The notes under the pieces are model-generated. The model was not told the DNA's origin and searched no databases. It worked only from the letters and a program-made list of their open reading frames with translations. From contig DRKP01000021.1 in NCBI GenBank assembly GCA_011051715.1, positions 1 to 42,146 of the forward strand: 42,146 nt of DNA, written 5' to 3'. Both the position numbers and the translations under genes were made by a program. The stretch is from Sedimenticola thiotaurini (lineage in GTDB: Bacteria; Pseudomonadota; Gammaproteobacteria; Chromatiales; Chromatiaceae). Below are positions 28,169 through 38,121 of this stretch, piece after piece. The stretch's first letter is position 1, and every line of letters starts with the position of its first letter.

Positions 28169-29530
28169 TCAATTGGTCAGGGTTCTCAACAGGTTTCCAT
28201 AGTCCTCTTTCACCCGCATGTCCCCTTCCTTCAGCTCGGCGATCTTGCGCGTGGCATAGAGTACCGTGGTGTGGTCGCGGCCCCCGAACGCCTCACCGAT
28301 CTCGGGCAGGCTGTGGCTGGTCAGTTCCTTGGCCAGGGTCATGGCCACCTGCCGGGGACGGGCGATGGTGCGGCTGCGCTTGTTGGAGAGCAGGTCGGAG
28401 GTCCGGATCTTGTAGTATTCGGCCACCGTCTTCTGGATGTTCTCGATGGTCACCTGCTTGTCCTGGGCGGCCAGCATGTCGCGCAGCGAGTCCTTGGCGA
28501 ATTCCTGGGTGATGGGGCCACCGGTGAAGTGGGCATTGGCGATGATGCGGCGCAGCGCCCCCTCCAGTTCCCGGATGTTGGAGCGGACCCGCTTGCCGAT
28601 GAAGAAGGCCACCTCGTTCGGCAGGTCCACGTTGAACAGCTGACTCGCCTTGGTCTTGATGATGGCGACCCGGGTTTCGAGGTCGGGCGGCTCGATGGCG
28701 ACGGTGAGACCCCAGCCGAAACGGGACTTCAGGCGCTCCTCCAGCCCGGTCACCTCCTTGGGGAAGCGGTCGCTGGTGAGGATGATCTGCTGCCGGGACT
28801 CGAACAGGGCGTTGAAGGTGTGGAAGAACTCCTCCTGGGAACGCTCCTTGCCACCGAAGAACTGGACGTCGTCGATCAGCAGCGCATTGACGGAACGGTA
28901 GCGTCGCTTGAACTGGTCGATGGTGTTGTGCTGCAGTGCCTTGACCATTTCGGCGACGAAACCCTCGGAGTGCAGGTAGATCACCCGGGCCCGGGGATTG
29001 TTCTGCAGGATCATGTTGCCGACGGCGTGCATCAGATGGGTCTTGCCGAGGCCGACACCGCCATATATGAAGAGGGGATTGTAGACCGTGCCGGGATTCT
29101 CGGCGATCTGGATGGAGGCGGCCCGGGCCAGCTGGTTGGACTTCCCCTCGACGAAGGTGTCGAAGGTGAAGTCCGGATTGAGGTTGTTGGGAAGCGGTTC
29201 CTCCGGCGTGCCGTCCGATGATGCCCCCGTTCCCCGACGTGGCGAAGGGGATACCAATGGCTCGGGCCGGCCCTGCTGTTCGGATTTCGCCTCCAGGCTG
29301 CCGATCTCGAGCAGTACCGGTGGCGCGCCGTCGCCGGCGATGGTTCGCAGCATCGCCTCGATCTGCTCCAGATGATGGTTCCTGACCCAGTCGAGTACGA
29401 ACTGATTCGGCGCCAGGAGACGCAGTCGACCCTCATCCTCAACCGGCTGCAGCGGCCGTATCCAGGTATTGAACTGCTGGGAATTCAATTCGTTTTCGAG
29501 CAGATCGAGACACTTGTTCCAGAGATTCAC
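28169..29530 (-). CDS. dnaA: Chromosomal replication initiator DnaA
   Basis: AAA+ initiator that binds DnaA boxes and opens oriC, 453 residues. Domain I (1-80, [20 protein letters not shown] in front), a variable linker (about 85-120), the AAA+ domain with Walker [10 protein letters not shown] and Walker [11 protein letters not shown], and the DNA-binding domain IV with the signature [15 protein letters not shown] are all present. A single DnaA box lies upstream (29743-29751) and may mediate autoregulation. Confidence 0.98.
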   Translation of the reverse strand: MNLWNKCLDLLENELNSQQFNTWIRPLQPVEDEGRLRLLAPNQFVLDWVRNHHLEQIEAMLRTIAGDGAPPVLLEIGSLEAKSEQQGRPEPLVSPSPRRGTGASSDGTPEEPLPNNLNPDFTFDTFVEGKSNQLARAASIQIAENPGTVYNPLFIYGGVGLGKTHLMHAVGNMILQNNPRARVIYLHSEGFVAEMVKALQHNTIDQFKRRYRSVNALLIDDVQFFGGKERSQEEFFHTFNALFESRQQIILTSDRFPKEVTGLEERLKSRFGWGLTVAIEPPDLETRVAIIKTKASQLFNVDLPNEVAFFIGKRVRSNIRELEGALRRIIANAHFTGGPITQEFAKDSLRDMLAAQDKQVTIENIQKTVAEYYKIRTSDLLSNKRSRTIARPRQVAMTLAKELTSHSLPEIGEAFGGRDHTTVLYATRKIAELKEGDMRVKEDYGNLLRTLTN

Positions 29531-29742
29531 GCTTTTTTCGTCTGCCTTGTAGTGACTGATCGCTTCGAACGCCGACCATGGGTGGGAAGGCCCGCCGGAC
29601 CGGCGTCACCATCGTGTGGATCCGGTCGGTGTCCGGGAAGCGCAGAAGGTTGCTGACATCGAGGGGTTCGATCCGGGGCTGGCCTGGATCCGTGTTTCAT
29701 CCGCCTCTGTGAGGAGTGAAAGTCTACCCCTGTTCCGGCCAG

Positions 29743-29751
29743 TTATCCACA
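29743..29751 (+). promoter_or_regulatory. DnaA box upstream of dnaA
   Basis: Exact TTATCCACA in the divergent dnaA/rpmH spacer, 213 bp from the dnaA start. The rest of the spacer (29531-29949) contains promoters but no gene that I can support. Confidence 0.75.
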
Positions 29752-29829
29752 GAGTTGTGGGTCCGTTCCCGCGCCGCCCCGAAGCGATTCCCGCGGCTCC
29801 CGCCGGTCTGTCGGAGCGACCGCCGGCTG

Positions 29830-29859
29830 TTGACACCGGTACCTGCGGCAACGTAAGCT
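29830..29859 (+). promoter_or_regulatory. Likely sigma-70 promoter of rpmH
   Basis: TTGACA (29830-29835) is followed after 18 bp by TAAGCT (29854-29859), about 90 bp before the rpmH start. The -35 is perfect and the -10 moderate. Confidence 0.55.
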
Positions 29860-29949
29860 AGGCGCCTTTTTTTCCAGGACTTTTTACCCCGTGACAGGGA
29901 GTGGAAGGTCGCCGGACAGACCACAGATAGACAGGCAGGGTCCAGAGTC

Positions 29950-30084
29950 ATGAAGAGAACGTTCAAACCAAGCAATCTGAAGCGCGCCCGCACCCACGGT
30001 TTTCGCGCCAGGATGGCCACCCGCAATGGCCGCAAGGTGATCAACGCCCGCCGGGCCAAGGGTCGCGCCCGCCTGACCCCCTGA
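29950..30084 (+). CDS. rpmH: 50S ribosomal protein L34
   Basis: Ribosomal protein of 44 residues: [18 protein letters not shown], then [20 protein letters not shown] and a short basic tail, the usual L34 sequence and length. It heads the rightward rpmH-rnpA-yidC-mnmE group; its stop lies 10 bp before the rnpA start. Confidence 0.97.
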   Translation: MKRTFKPSNLKRARTHGFRARMATRNGRKVINARRAKGRARLTP

Positions 30085-30094
30085 CCGGCGGATC

Positions 30095-30469
30095 TTGGGA
30101 TCCAGACCATTCGGGTTCCCGCGGTCGGCGCGGTTGCTGACCGCCTCGGAGTACGCCCGGGTATTCGAACGGCCGCAGCGTGCCAGCGACCGCTGGTTCA
30201 CCCTGCTGTGGCGTGCCAACGGGCGGGGGAAGAGCCGACTGGGGCTGGCCATCTCCAAGAAGAACTGCCGTCGGGCGGTGGACAGAAACCTGATCAAGCG
30301 CATGGTGAGGGAGAGCTTCCGCCGTCACCGTGGCAGGCTTCCGGCAGTGGACGTGGTGGTGCTGACCCGCCGTGGTATCGATGTCGCCGACCGGACCATC
30401 ATCAGGGAATCGCTCCAGCGCCACTGGCAGCGACTGTCCTTATTAAATGTGGAACCCGCCGGAGAGTGA
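30095..30469 (+). CDS. rnpA: Ribonuclease P protein component
   Basis: Basic protein subunit of RNase P, which matures tRNA 5' ends; 124 residues. The family signature is SKKNCRRAVDRNLIKRMVRESFR. The N-terminus PRSARLLTASEYARVFE is also typical. No ATG fits and the start is TTG 30095. In many relatives yidD follows directly; here it does not. Confidence 0.93.
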   Translation: MGSRPFGFPRSARLLTASEYARVFERPQRASDRWFTLLWRANGRGKSRLGLAISKKNCRRAVDRNLIKRMVRESFRRHRGRLPAVDVVVLTRRGIDVADRTIIRESLQRHWQRLSLLNVEPAGE

Positions 30470-30572
30470 GGGAGCGGCACCGGTTTACGGCAGCGCCCAT
30501 CCGGTGGACAATCCCTGACCGTGCCCTGGCCCAGCCGCCGGCGATCGTGCTTCACCCTAGCTGAGACCCTTC

Positions 30573-32237
30573 ATGGACAATCTTCGTCTTCTGCTCTTCT
30601 TCACCCTCGCCTTCATCCTCCTGCTGCTGTGGCAGGCCTGGGAGAAGGACTATGGTCAGCCACCGGAGCAGACCGTGTCGGCCGAGGCGCCGGCAGGGAC
30701 ATCGACGCCGGCCGCGGAGGTGCCCGGCACCCCGGCGAAGCAGACCACCCCGGCCGGAGTGCAGCCGGTTCCAGCGGCGGCGCCGGTAAAAGCCGCCTCC
30801 GGAGGCAGCCCCCGGATCGAGGTGGTGACCGATCTCTATACCCTGCAGATCGATACCCGCGGCGGCAACGTGGTCAATCTGCTGCTCAACCAGTACCCGG
30901 TCTCGCTGGAGGAGAAGGAGAAGAAGTTCCAGCTGTTGCGCCCCGAGCCCCCCAACCTGTTCATCTCCCAGTCGGGACTGATCGGCAGTGACAAGGGGGA
31001 TGCGCCGACCCACGAGTCCCAGTATCGTGCCAAACAGACCTCCTACCGGATGCAGGAGGGCAAGGACCGGCTGGTGGTGGAACTGGAGTGGAGCAACGAA
31101 GCCGGCGTGCAGGTGACCAAGCGCTTCACCTTCCGGCGCGGTACCTATCTGGTCACCGTCAGTCACGAGGTGAAGAACGGTTCCGGTGCCGCCTGGTCCG
31201 GCCGCGAATACCGCCAGCTGCTGCGCGGCAAGCCGAGCAAGCGCGAGGGTGACGCCAAGTTCATCTACACTTATACCGGCGGCGCCATCTACAGCCCGGA
31301 GGAGAAGTACGAGAAGATCAAGTTCGACGACATGGAAGAGACCCCGCTCAGCCGCGACGTCAAGGGCGGCTGGATCGCCATGCTGCAGCACTATTTCCTC
31401 GGCGCCTGGATCCCGCCGGCGGACGAGACCGATCACTTCTACAGCAACGTGCTTCCGGGCGAGCGCTATGTGCTCGGCGCCTATACACCGGCGGTCACCG
31501 TGCCGGCCGGGGGCAGTCACACCTTCAGCAGCGGTTTCCTCGCCGGTCCCAAGCTGCAGGACGAGCTGGAGAAGATCGCACCCGGGCTCGAACTGACGGT
31601 GGACTACGGCTGGCTGACGGTGATCGCCAAGCCCATCTTCTGGCTGATGAAGCAGATCCACAACGTGGTCGGCAACTGGGGCTGGAGCATCATCCTGCTG
31701 ACCCTGATCATCAAGCTGGCGTTCTTCAAGCTGTCCGAGACCAGCTACCGGTCGATGGCCAACATGCGCAAGATGACGCCGCGTATCCAGGCCCTGAAGG
31801 ACCGCTACGGCGACGACAAGCAGCGCCTCAACCAGGCGATGATGGAGCTGTACAAGAAGGAGAAGATCAATCCCCTCGGCGGCTGCCTGCCGATCGTGGT
31901 GCAGATCCCGGTGTTCATCGCCCTCTACTGGGTGCTGCTGGAGGCGGTGGAGCTGCGCCAGGCGCCGTTCATCTTCTGGATCCAGGACCTGTCGATCAAG
32001 GACCCCTACTTCGTGCTGCCGGTGATCATGGGTGTCTCCATGTTCATCCAGCAGAAGCTCAATCCGGCGCCGCCGGACCCGATGCAGGCCAAGCTGATGA
32101 TGGCCCTCCCCTTCGTGTTCACCATCTTCTTCGCCTTCTTCCCGGCGGGACTGGTACTCTACTGGGTGACCAACAACATCCTCTCCATCTCCCAGCAGTG
32201 GTATATCACCCGCCAGATCGAGAAGGCCTCCTCCTGA
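30573..32237 (+). CDS. yidC: Membrane protein insertase YidC
   Basis: Inner-membrane insertase, 554 residues. TM1 ([20 protein letters not shown]) is followed by a Pro/Ala-rich linker, the large periplasmic domain (about 80-335) and the conserved five-helix core ([57 protein letters not shown]). The preceding 103 bp hold no gene. Confidence 0.97.
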   Translation: MDNLRLLLFFTLAFILLLLWQAWEKDYGQPPEQTVSAEAPAGTSTPAAEVPGTPAKQTTPAGVQPVPAAAPVKAASGGSPRIEVVTDLYTLQIDTRGGNVVNLLLNQYPVSLEEKEKKFQLLRPEPPNLFISQSGLIGSDKGDAPTHESQYRAKQTSYRMQEGKDRLVVELEWSNEAGVQVTKRFTFRRGTYLVTVSHEVKNGSGAAWSGREYRQLLRGKPSKREGDAKFIYTYTGGAIYSPEEKYEKIKFDDMEETPLSRDVKGGWIAMLQHYFLGAWIPPADETDHFYSNVLPGERYVLGAYTPAVTVPAGGSHTFSSGFLAGPKLQDELEKIAPGLELTVDYGWLTVIAKPIFWLMKQIHNVVGNWGWSIILLTLIIKLAFFKLSETSYRSMANMRKMTPRIQALKDRYGDDKQRLNQAMMELYKKEKINPLGGCLPIVVQIPVFIALYWVLLEAVELRQAPFIFWIQDLSIKDPYFVLPVIMGVSMFIQQKLNPAPPDPMQAKLMMALPFVFTIFFAFFPAGLVLYWVTNNILSISQQWYITRQIEKASS

Positions 32238-32265
32238 TCCGGCCGGTGCCGTCTCCATCCCTTCC

Positions 32266-33606
32266 GTGAGTGGGGAGACCATCGCCGCCGTCGCCACCCC
32301 TCCCGGTACCGGGGGGGTGGGGATCGTGCGTATCTCCGGCCCGCGCGCGGCGGCGATCTGCCGGCAGCTGACCGGGATCCTGCCGGCCCCCCGGCAGGCC
32401 CGCTTCAGCCGTTTCCTGGATGCCGGCGGCGACGTCATCGACGAGGGCATCGTGCTCTATTTCCCCGCCCCCCGCTCCTTCACCGGCGAGGAGGTGGTGG
32501 AGCTGCAGGGGCACGGCGGCCCGGTGGTGATGGACCTGCTGCTGCAGCGGGTGCTCGCCTGCGGCGCCCGCCTGGCCGGGCCCGGCGAGTTCAGCCAGCG
32601 CGCCTTTCTCAATGGCCGCCTCGACCTGGCCCAGGCCGAGGCCGTCGCCGACCTGATCGAGAGCGAGACCGCGGAAGCGGCCCGGCTGGCGGTGCGCTCC
32701 CTGGAGGGGGCCTTCTCCCGCCGCATCCATGCCCTGGTCGGGCGCCTGATCGAGCTGCGGCTCTACGTCGAGGCCGCGATCGATTTTCCGGAGGAGGAGA
32801 TCGACTTCCTCAGCGATGGAAAAGTAAGCACTGACTTACGTTCCGTGATCGAAGAACTGGAGGCCGTTCGAAGCAGTGCCCGTCAGGGGCGGCTGTTGCG
32901 CGATGGCCTCACCCTGGTCATCGCCGGCCCCCCGAACGCCGGCAAGTCGAGCCTGATGAACGCCCTGGCGGGGCGCGAATCGGCCATCGTCACGGCGATC
33001 CCGGGCACCACCCGGGACCTGCTGCGGGAGCGGGTGCAGATCGACGGCGTGCCGCTGCACCTGGTCGACACCGCCGGCCTGCGCCCCAGCGACGACCCGG
33101 TGGAGCAGGAGGGGATCCGCCGTGCCCGGCAGGCACTGGCGGGTGCCGACCGCATCCTCTGGGTGGAGGACGACCGGGAGCCCGCCGCCGCCGATCTGGT
33201 GGTCCATGGCGTCCCGGCTGGCACCCCGGTGACCAGGATCCGCAACAAGATCGATCTGACCGGCCGCACCCCGGCGCTGAACGAAGGGGAGACGGGCACC
33301 GAGGTGGCACTGTCGGTCCGGGCCGGCGACGGCATGGATCTGCTGCGCGCCCACCTGCTGGCCGCTGCCGGTTACCGGGGCAGCGGCGAGGGCGAATTCA
33401 TCGCCAGGCGCCGGCACCTGGACGCGATCGAACGTGCAGGTAAGCACTTACTCACGGGACAGGAGGCCCTGCAGAGGGATGGATCCGGTGAGTTGCTGGC
33501 GGAAGACCTGCGCCAGGCCCAGAACTGTCTGTCCGAGATCACCGGCGAGTTCACCCCCGACGACCTGCTGGGGCGGATCTTCTCCAGCTTCTGCATCGGA
33601 AAGTAG
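32266..33606 (+). CDS. mnmE: tRNA uridine-5-carboxymethylaminomethyl GTPase MnmE
   Basis: GTPase that with MnmG modifies U34 of tRNA; 446 residues. The N-terminal folate-binding domain starts [20 protein letters not shown]; the G domain has GPPNAGKSS (G1), TTRD (G2), DTAG (G3) and NKID (G4); the C-terminus ends FCIGK with the catalytic cysteine. The start is GTG 32266, 28 bp after yidC. Two short palindromes with GTAAGCACT cores occur in the coding sequence (32824-32839 and 33440-33455). Confidence 0.97.
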   Translation: MSGETIAAVATPPGTGGVGIVRISGPRAAAICRQLTGILPAPRQARFSRFLDAGGDVIDEGIVLYFPAPRSFTGEEVVELQGHGGPVVMDLLLQRVLACGARLAGPGEFSQRAFLNGRLDLAQAEAVADLIESETAEAARLAVRSLEGAFSRRIHALVGRLIELRLYVEAAIDFPEEEIDFLSDGKVSTDLRSVIEELEAVRSSARQGRLLRDGLTLVIAGPPNAGKSSLMNALAGRESAIVTAIPGTTRDLLRERVQIDGVPLHLVDTAGLRPSDDPVEQEGIRRARQALAGADRILWVEDDREPAAADLVVHGVPAGTPVTRIRNKIDLTGRTPALNEGETGTEVALSVRAGDGMDLLRAHLLAAAGYRGSGEGEFIARRRHLDAIERAGKHLLTGQEALQRDGSGELLAEDLRQAQNCLSEITGEFTPDDLLGRIFSSFCIGK

Positions 33607-33642
33607 GGACCGGGACAGATCGTGTGAACGGGGTGGGGTGTG

Positions 33643-33668
33643 CTGGCCGCGAATGAACGCCAATAGAG
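33643..33668 (+). repeat. Short dispersed repeat (shared with 21921-21946)
   Basis: It reads ctggccgcgaatgaacgcca plus atagag, matching the complement of 21921-21946 at 20 of the first 22 positions. The rest of 33607-33879 shows no supported gene. Confidence 0.5.
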
Positions 33669-33879
33669 GCGAACCGGATAGCCCCCCAAAGCCCAGGCGG
33701 GGTGTGCCGGCAATGTCATCGATGTGAAATCCGGGCCAGGGTATCGATCCATCTGATCATTCTTTATAAGACAGTTGCGTCGATCCACGTCCACTGGCGG
33801 CAGGAACATCCCGGCCGGGTGGCCATCCGGGGATTCCCGGGGTTACCCTGATCCGTTTCTCGGATACTGCATCCATTTA

Positions 33880-34041
33880 AGAGCCTGTCGGACTTGATGC
33901 TGTTTGGCTGCAAATCCCTGGATGGCGATCAACTCAGCTTATCGAACTCGTTAAATAGCCCTGCTATTCGCCTCATTCGATAAACTGATTTGATTCGCCC
34001 CCAGTGATTTTCGCTTCAAACGATCAAGTCCGACAGGCTCT
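33880..34041. repeat. MITE-like element with 19-bp perfect terminal repeats
   Basis: The 162-bp element is bounded by AGAGCCTGTCGGACTTGAT (33880-33898) and its exact complement (34023-34041). Inside are nested dyads: CTTATCGAA with TTCGATAA, and AATAGC-CCT-GCTATT at 33954-33968 near the centre. No target duplication is visible and there is no coding capacity. It ends 24 bp before the next start codon, just ahead of its Shine-Dalgarno. Confidence 0.85.
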
Positions 34042-34065
34042 CAACCCAACAGGAAGAACCGAACC

Positions 34066-35178
34066 ATGCTGAAACTGGTCTATGTAGGCGGCCTTGGAAT
34101 GATGGCGGGCCCGGCGGCAATCCACCTCACCCCGGCGGAGACGGCCCGGGTGCTGCGGGTCCACGACCGGGGCTCCCCGGGGGAACAGAAGGTGAGCTTC
34201 CGCCTCGCCTGGAAGGAGCATGGTGCCGAGCTGGTGCCGGACTTCGACCGGCTGATCGGTGACGGCGATCTCGACGGCGTGGTGGTGTGCGCCGGCAAGA
34301 ACGGCGATGATCTGCCCATCATCGCCGAGCTCACCCGGCTGCTGCGGGCGCGCTGCCGCCGGCCGGTGTTCATTCTCCATCTCTCCACCGTCAGCCCCCC
34401 GTTCGTGGAGGCCGCGGTCCGCTTCTGTCGCCAGGCAGGCATTGACTATGCCAACTATCCCCTCACCGGCGGTCCCCTGGGGGCGATGCTGGGGGGAGGC
34501 GATCCCAGGGGTATGCTGATCCTGGCCAGCGGCGAACGCCCCCTGTACGAACGGCTGCTGCCGACCCTGAAGCGGCTCGGCCATCCCCGCTTCTTTGGCG
34601 GGGAGCCGGCGGCCGGCGCGGTGACCAAGCTGATCGGTCAGCACCTGGTGTTCAACGGCCTGGCCGGTATCAGCAGCGCCACCGCCCTGCACGGCGTCCA
34701 CTTCAACCAGCACCGGCTGGGTGGCCCGGAACAGGCCGACTACCTGGGCTTCCTCAACGGCGGCGCCGGCGGCACCCGGCAGTGGGAGGTGGCCATGAAG
34801 AAGGGGGTGGAGGAACAGGACTGGGCGCAGGGCTTCAGCATCCGCCACGCGGTGGTGGATGCCATCTACGCCGCCCGCCTCGCCATCGACTCCGGGCTGC
34901 CCCGGTTCAACGTGCAGCCGATGATCGACGCCGCCTTCGCCTTCTCCTGGCTGCTCGAGAGTTACCCGGGACAGAACCTGGCGACCCACGCCATCGTGCG
35001 CGAGATGGTGGGTCCCGGTGCCGCCGGACTGGACCGGTTCATGGCGCAGCACGGGGCCTGGGGTGCCACCGTGGAGGAGAGCCTGGATGCCTGTATCGGT
35101 TCCCTCCCGGGGCCGGTGCAGGGGACGGTCTGGATCTCCCCCACGGTGGAGGAGTTCGAACGGGCCGCCGCCGGCTGA
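34066..35178 (+). CDS. Beta-hydroxyacid dehydrogenase-like NAD(P) oxidoreductase
   Basis: Protein of 370 residues resembling 3-hydroxyisobutyrate dehydrogenase-like enzymes. The N-terminal Rossmann motif is VGGLGMMAGPAAIHL. A substrate-loop-like HLSTVSP (105-111), YPLTGGPLGAM (131-141) and a putative catalytic Lys188 in VTKLIGQ follow. It is longer than classic family members (about 290-300) and the Asn usually found near the catalytic Lys is not in its normal place, so substrate and activity are uncertain. AGGAAG lies 9 bases before the ATG. The gene sits alone, between a MITE and the convergent tgpA-like gene. Confidence 0.65.
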   Translation: MLKLVYVGGLGMMAGPAAIHLTPAETARVLRVHDRGSPGEQKVSFRLAWKEHGAELVPDFDRLIGDGDLDGVVVCAGKNGDDLPIIAELTRLLRARCRRPVFILHLSTVSPPFVEAAVRFCRQAGIDYANYPLTGGPLGAMLGGGDPRGMLILASGERPLYERLLPTLKRLGHPRFFGGEPAAGAVTKLIGQHLVFNGLAGISSATALHGVHFNQHRLGGPEQADYLGFLNGGAGGTRQWEVAMKKGVEEQDWAQGFSIRHAVVDAIYAARLAIDSGLPRFNVQPMIDAAFAFSWLLESYPGQNLATHAIVREMVGPGAAGLDRFMAQHGAWGATVEESLDACIGSLPGPVQGTVWISPTVEEFERAAAG

Positions 35179-35184
35179 ATCGTC

Positions 35185-37179
35185 TCAGGTACGCGGTGGA
35201 CGGAGCCGTGGCCGAAAGGCCCGCACCAGCCGCCGGAACCGCCTCAGGCCGTCACGGTCGCCGGCGCCGCGACCATAGCGGAGTGCGATGTAGAGTCGGG
35301 CGATGGCCCCGCTCCGGCCGGCCAGGTCGGGGCGTGCCGTCGCCACCCGCCGGGCATAGTCGCGCGGCCCCTCGTGGGGCCGGCGCGGCAGGCCGATTCG
35401 TGCCAGCCGGTCGCAGTAGCGGCGGTAGCCGCGGGCCAGGGCGTCGTCGCCGGAACGGTGTCGCAGCAACGCCAGGCTCAACGCCGCGACCAGCAGGGAG
35501 GCCGCCGCCACCATGCCGAGGGCGAGGTTGAATCCGCGCAGGAAATCGAGACCCAGCATCCGCATCAGCTCGCCCTGACGCTGCTGTGAATAGCCCAGTA
35601 CCCAGCGCCGCCAGCCGGTGTCGATCGCATCCAGGCCGAGCTCGATGCGGTGCAGCCACCGCCCCAGGGGGCCCGGCTGCTGGCGTACGAAGTCGATCGG
35701 GGCGCCGGCACTGGCCTGGATCAGGTCCGGGTTCAGTGGCCGCTCGATCCGTTGCGGGGCGACGGCGGCGGTGGGATCCACCCGGGTCCAGCCGGATCCC
35801 TCCAGCCACACCTCCACCCAGGCGTGGGCATCGGACTGGCGCACGATCAGGTAGTCCCCCAGCGGATTGACCTCGCCCCCCTGGTAGCCGACCACGATAC
35901 GTGCCGGTATTTGCGCCAGCCGCATCAGCAGGGCGAAGGCGGTGGCGAAGTGACCGCAGAAGCCGCGCCGGGTCTCGAACAGGAAGCGGTCCACCGGGTT
36001 GTCCCCCAGCAGCGGTGGATAGAGGGTGTAGTGGAAGGGCTGGTCCCGGAAATGGCCCAGTGCGCGCGCGACCAGCCGACGGGGGTCGGACTCCTGCCTG
36101 CGCCACCCGGCCACCAGCCGGCGCATGCGCGGGGTGACGTTGTCCGGCAGCTGCAGTCCCCGCCGCCGCTCCCCGGGGGTGAGCTGCCGTGGTGCCGGTT
36201 CCGGTGCGGATCGCAGCCGGTACGCCGTGCGCCGTTTCACCGGCCCCGGGCGCAGCAGCTGCAGGTCCGCGGTCAGCCGGGCACCGTCCGGGGCCGCCAG
36301 GGGCAGGTCCAGGGAGTAGAGCCAGGCGCCGGGAAAGGGCTCCAGGGTGACCCGGTAGGCGATGGCGGTGCCGCCGGCGGGCGCCGGCTTCACCGGATCC
36401 GGCCCGTCGGCGCCCGGCCGCCACTCCACCCCGTCGGTATGCCACAGGACCCGGCCGCGCCAGTAGCGTCGTGACGGCGACGGGAGCGCTCCCCCGAACT
36501 CCACCCGGAAGGCGACCGCCCGCGACAGCGCCAGGCGGCCGATGCTGCCGGGCCAGAGACGGTCGCTGACGCCGCTCACTGCAGCACCCTGCTGCGGACC
36601 CAGGTTCCACAACGGTGACGAGAAACGGGGAAACAGCAGGAACATCACCAGCATCAGGGGTGCCGCCTGCAACAGCAGCAGGGCGGCCCGGCGCAGCGAG
36701 GTCCAGGGGAGTGGTGCCGGGGCCGCGCGGCTCGCCTCCAGCAGCAGGGTGGTCAGTCCGAGGGTGACCGCCAGGGCGTGCAGCAGGATCGGGATCCCCT
36801 GAAAGAAGAGGAACTGGGTCACCAGGATGAAAAAGGCCATGTAGACCAGCACGTAGAGATCGCGCCGGCGGCGGATCTCCAGCAGCTTGAGGCCGGCCAT
36901 CACCGTCAGCAGGGCGGAGCCCGCGGCCCTGCCGAACAGCAGCGGATACCAGGCCAGCACCATACCGGCGCCGGTGAGGGTGAGCAGCAGCAGGGGCAGG
37001 CGCCCCGGCGCCAGGGAGGGGCGTCTCCGGGCCAGCAGGGCCAGCCCCCACAACAGCCCGAAGAAGAGGCCGATGACCGGTTCCAGGTGCAGCAGGTGCG
37101 GCAGCGCGGCCAGCCCCACCAGCAGCGTCAGGGCGAGCCGCTCACCGCCGGATACCGGTTGCCTGTCGCGACTGCTCAC
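35185..37179 (-). CDS. TgpA-like transglutaminase (DUF3488) membrane protein
   Basis: Inner-membrane protein of 664 residues with several N-terminal helices (about 15-185), a periplasmic transglutaminase-like domain and a C-terminal helix (about 555-580). The triad is visible: Cys408 (RRGFCGHFATAF), His452 (SDAHAWVEVW) and Asp468 (TRVDPTA). TgpA of Pseudomonas is the best-known relative. GTG 37179 overlaps the DUF58 stop as GTGA, so translation is probably coupled. It is the last gene of the MoxR-DUF58-TgpA operon. Confidence 0.9.
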   Translation of the reverse strand: MSSRDRQPVSGGERLALTLLVGLAALPHLLHLEPVIGLFFGLLWGLALLARRRPSLAPGRLPLLLLTLTGAGMVLAWYPLLFGRAAGSALLTVMAGLKLLEIRRRRDLYVLVYMAFFILVTQFLFFQGIPILLHALAVTLGLTTLLLEASRAAPAPLPWTSLRRAALLLLQAAPLMLVMFLLFPRFSSPLWNLGPQQGAAVSGVSDRLWPGSIGRLALSRAVAFRVEFGGALPSPSRRYWRGRVLWHTDGVEWRPGADGPDPVKPAPAGGTAIAYRVTLEPFPGAWLYSLDLPLAAPDGARLTADLQLLRPGPVKRRTAYRLRSAPEPAPRQLTPGERRRGLQLPDNVTPRMRRLVAGWRRQESDPRRLVARALGHFRDQPFHYTLYPPLLGDNPVDRFLFETRRGFCGHFATAFALLMRLAQIPARIVVGYQGGEVNPLGDYLIVRQSDAHAWVEVWLEGSGWTRVDPTAAVAPQRIERPLNPDLIQASAGAPIDFVRQQPGPLGRWLHRIELGLDAIDTGWRRWVLGYSQQRQGELMRMLGLDFLRGFNLALGMVAAASLLVAALSLALLRHRSGDDALARGYRRYCDRLARIGLPRRPHEGPRDYARRVATARPDLAGRSGAIARLYIALRYGRGAGDRDGLRRFRRLVRAFRPRLRPPRT

Positions 37180-38114
37180 GCCTTCTCCCCGTACAGGGCC
37201 AGCCGCTCCAGGCAGCGGCGGCGCTGGGCCGGTCCCCGGGCGGGAGGGATCTCCTCTCCCGGCAGGCGCAGGCCGAACTCCAGCTGGCCGTCGCTGGCAT
37301 CCAGCACGGCCCGGCAGAGCAGGCTCAGTCGTGTCTCGCTGTCTCCCGGAGTGAGTGCCCACTCCAACCAGAGACGATCGGCCCGGTCGCCACCGAACTG
37401 CTTGGTCTGCAGGCCCTGTTCCCGGGCCAGGCTCTTCCAGTGCAGGTGACGTGGAGAGTCCCCGGGCCGGTAGTGGCGCAGGGCGACGAAATCGTCCGCC
37501 CCCACCCCCCTGTCGCCGCGGGTGCTGGGGCGGTATTCGGCGGCCTGCGGCGGCGGGATCGGGGGGCCGGGACGGGGATAGACCAGCAGCTCGTGGCCGG
37601 CCTCGACGAACGCCCAGGCCCGCAGCAGCCCCAGGGGCCAGGTGGTATCGATACTGAACCGTGGCAGTCGCAGCCGGCCGCGCCGCCCGGCACCGAGGGC
37701 GAGTTCGACCACCTTCTCCCCGGCGGCCGGCAGGTCGACCGCAACCGTCTGGTCGTCCAGACGCAGCCGGATGCCGGGGTGCTCCCCCCCGTCGCCGTGC
37801 CGCAGCCGGATCGGGAAGCGCGCCCGGTCGCCGGCGAACACCGGCCGCGGGCGCCCGGCCAGGATCTCGATGCCGTTGAGGTTGCGCCAGCTGTGGAGCA
37901 TGGCCACCACGCCCAGGCCGGCCAGCAGGAAGGTGAGCAGGAAGCCCAGGTTGTTGGCGTAGTTGATGGAGCCGAGCAGCATCAGCAGCAGCAGCAGGCC
38001 GAAACCGAGGCCGGCACGGGTGGGCAGGATGTAGATCTGGCGCCGCCCCACCCGGGCCCTGCCCCCGGCATCGGGCCGGACCAGGCGCAGGAAGCGGGAG
38101 GGGGGCGTGAACAT
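37176..38114 (-). CDS. DUF58 domain protein (MoxR-associated)
   Basis: 312-residue protein with two membrane helices (about 35-80: GLGFGLLLLLMLLGSINYANN, then GFLLTFLLAGLGVVAMLH) and a C-terminal DUF58 region, VGADDFVALRHYRPGDSPRHLHWKSLAR. DUF58 proteins accompany MoxR ATPases and are thought to be their substrates or adaptors. The ATG at 38114 fits the N-terminal pattern (MFTPPSRFLRL). It lies 7 bp after the MoxR gene. Confidence 0.87.
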   Translation of the reverse strand: MFTPPSRFLRLVRPDAGGRARVGRRQIYILPTRAGLGFGLLLLLMLLGSINYANNLGFLLTFLLAGLGVVAMLHSWRNLNGIEILAGRPRPVFAGDRARFPIRLRHGDGGEHPGIRLRLDDQTVAVDLPAAGEKVVELALGAGRRGRLRLPRFSIDTTWPLGLLRAWAFVEAGHELLVYPRPGPPIPPPQAAEYRPSTRGDRGVGADDFVALRHYRPGDSPRHLHWKSLAREQGLQTKQFGGDRADRLWLEWALTPGDSETRLSLLCRAVLDASDGQLEFGLRLPGEEIPPARGPAQRRRCLERLALYGEKA

Positions 38115-38121
38115 GGCCGGA

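Noticed and set aside
29531-29949. oriC in the dnaA-rpmH spacer
   Set aside because: Only one exact DnaA box and no AT-rich block; the other spacer fits better, though a role for this region is not excluded.
30470-30572. Small gene in the rnpA-yidC gap
   Set aside because: Open frames here lack a proper start or any yidD motif.
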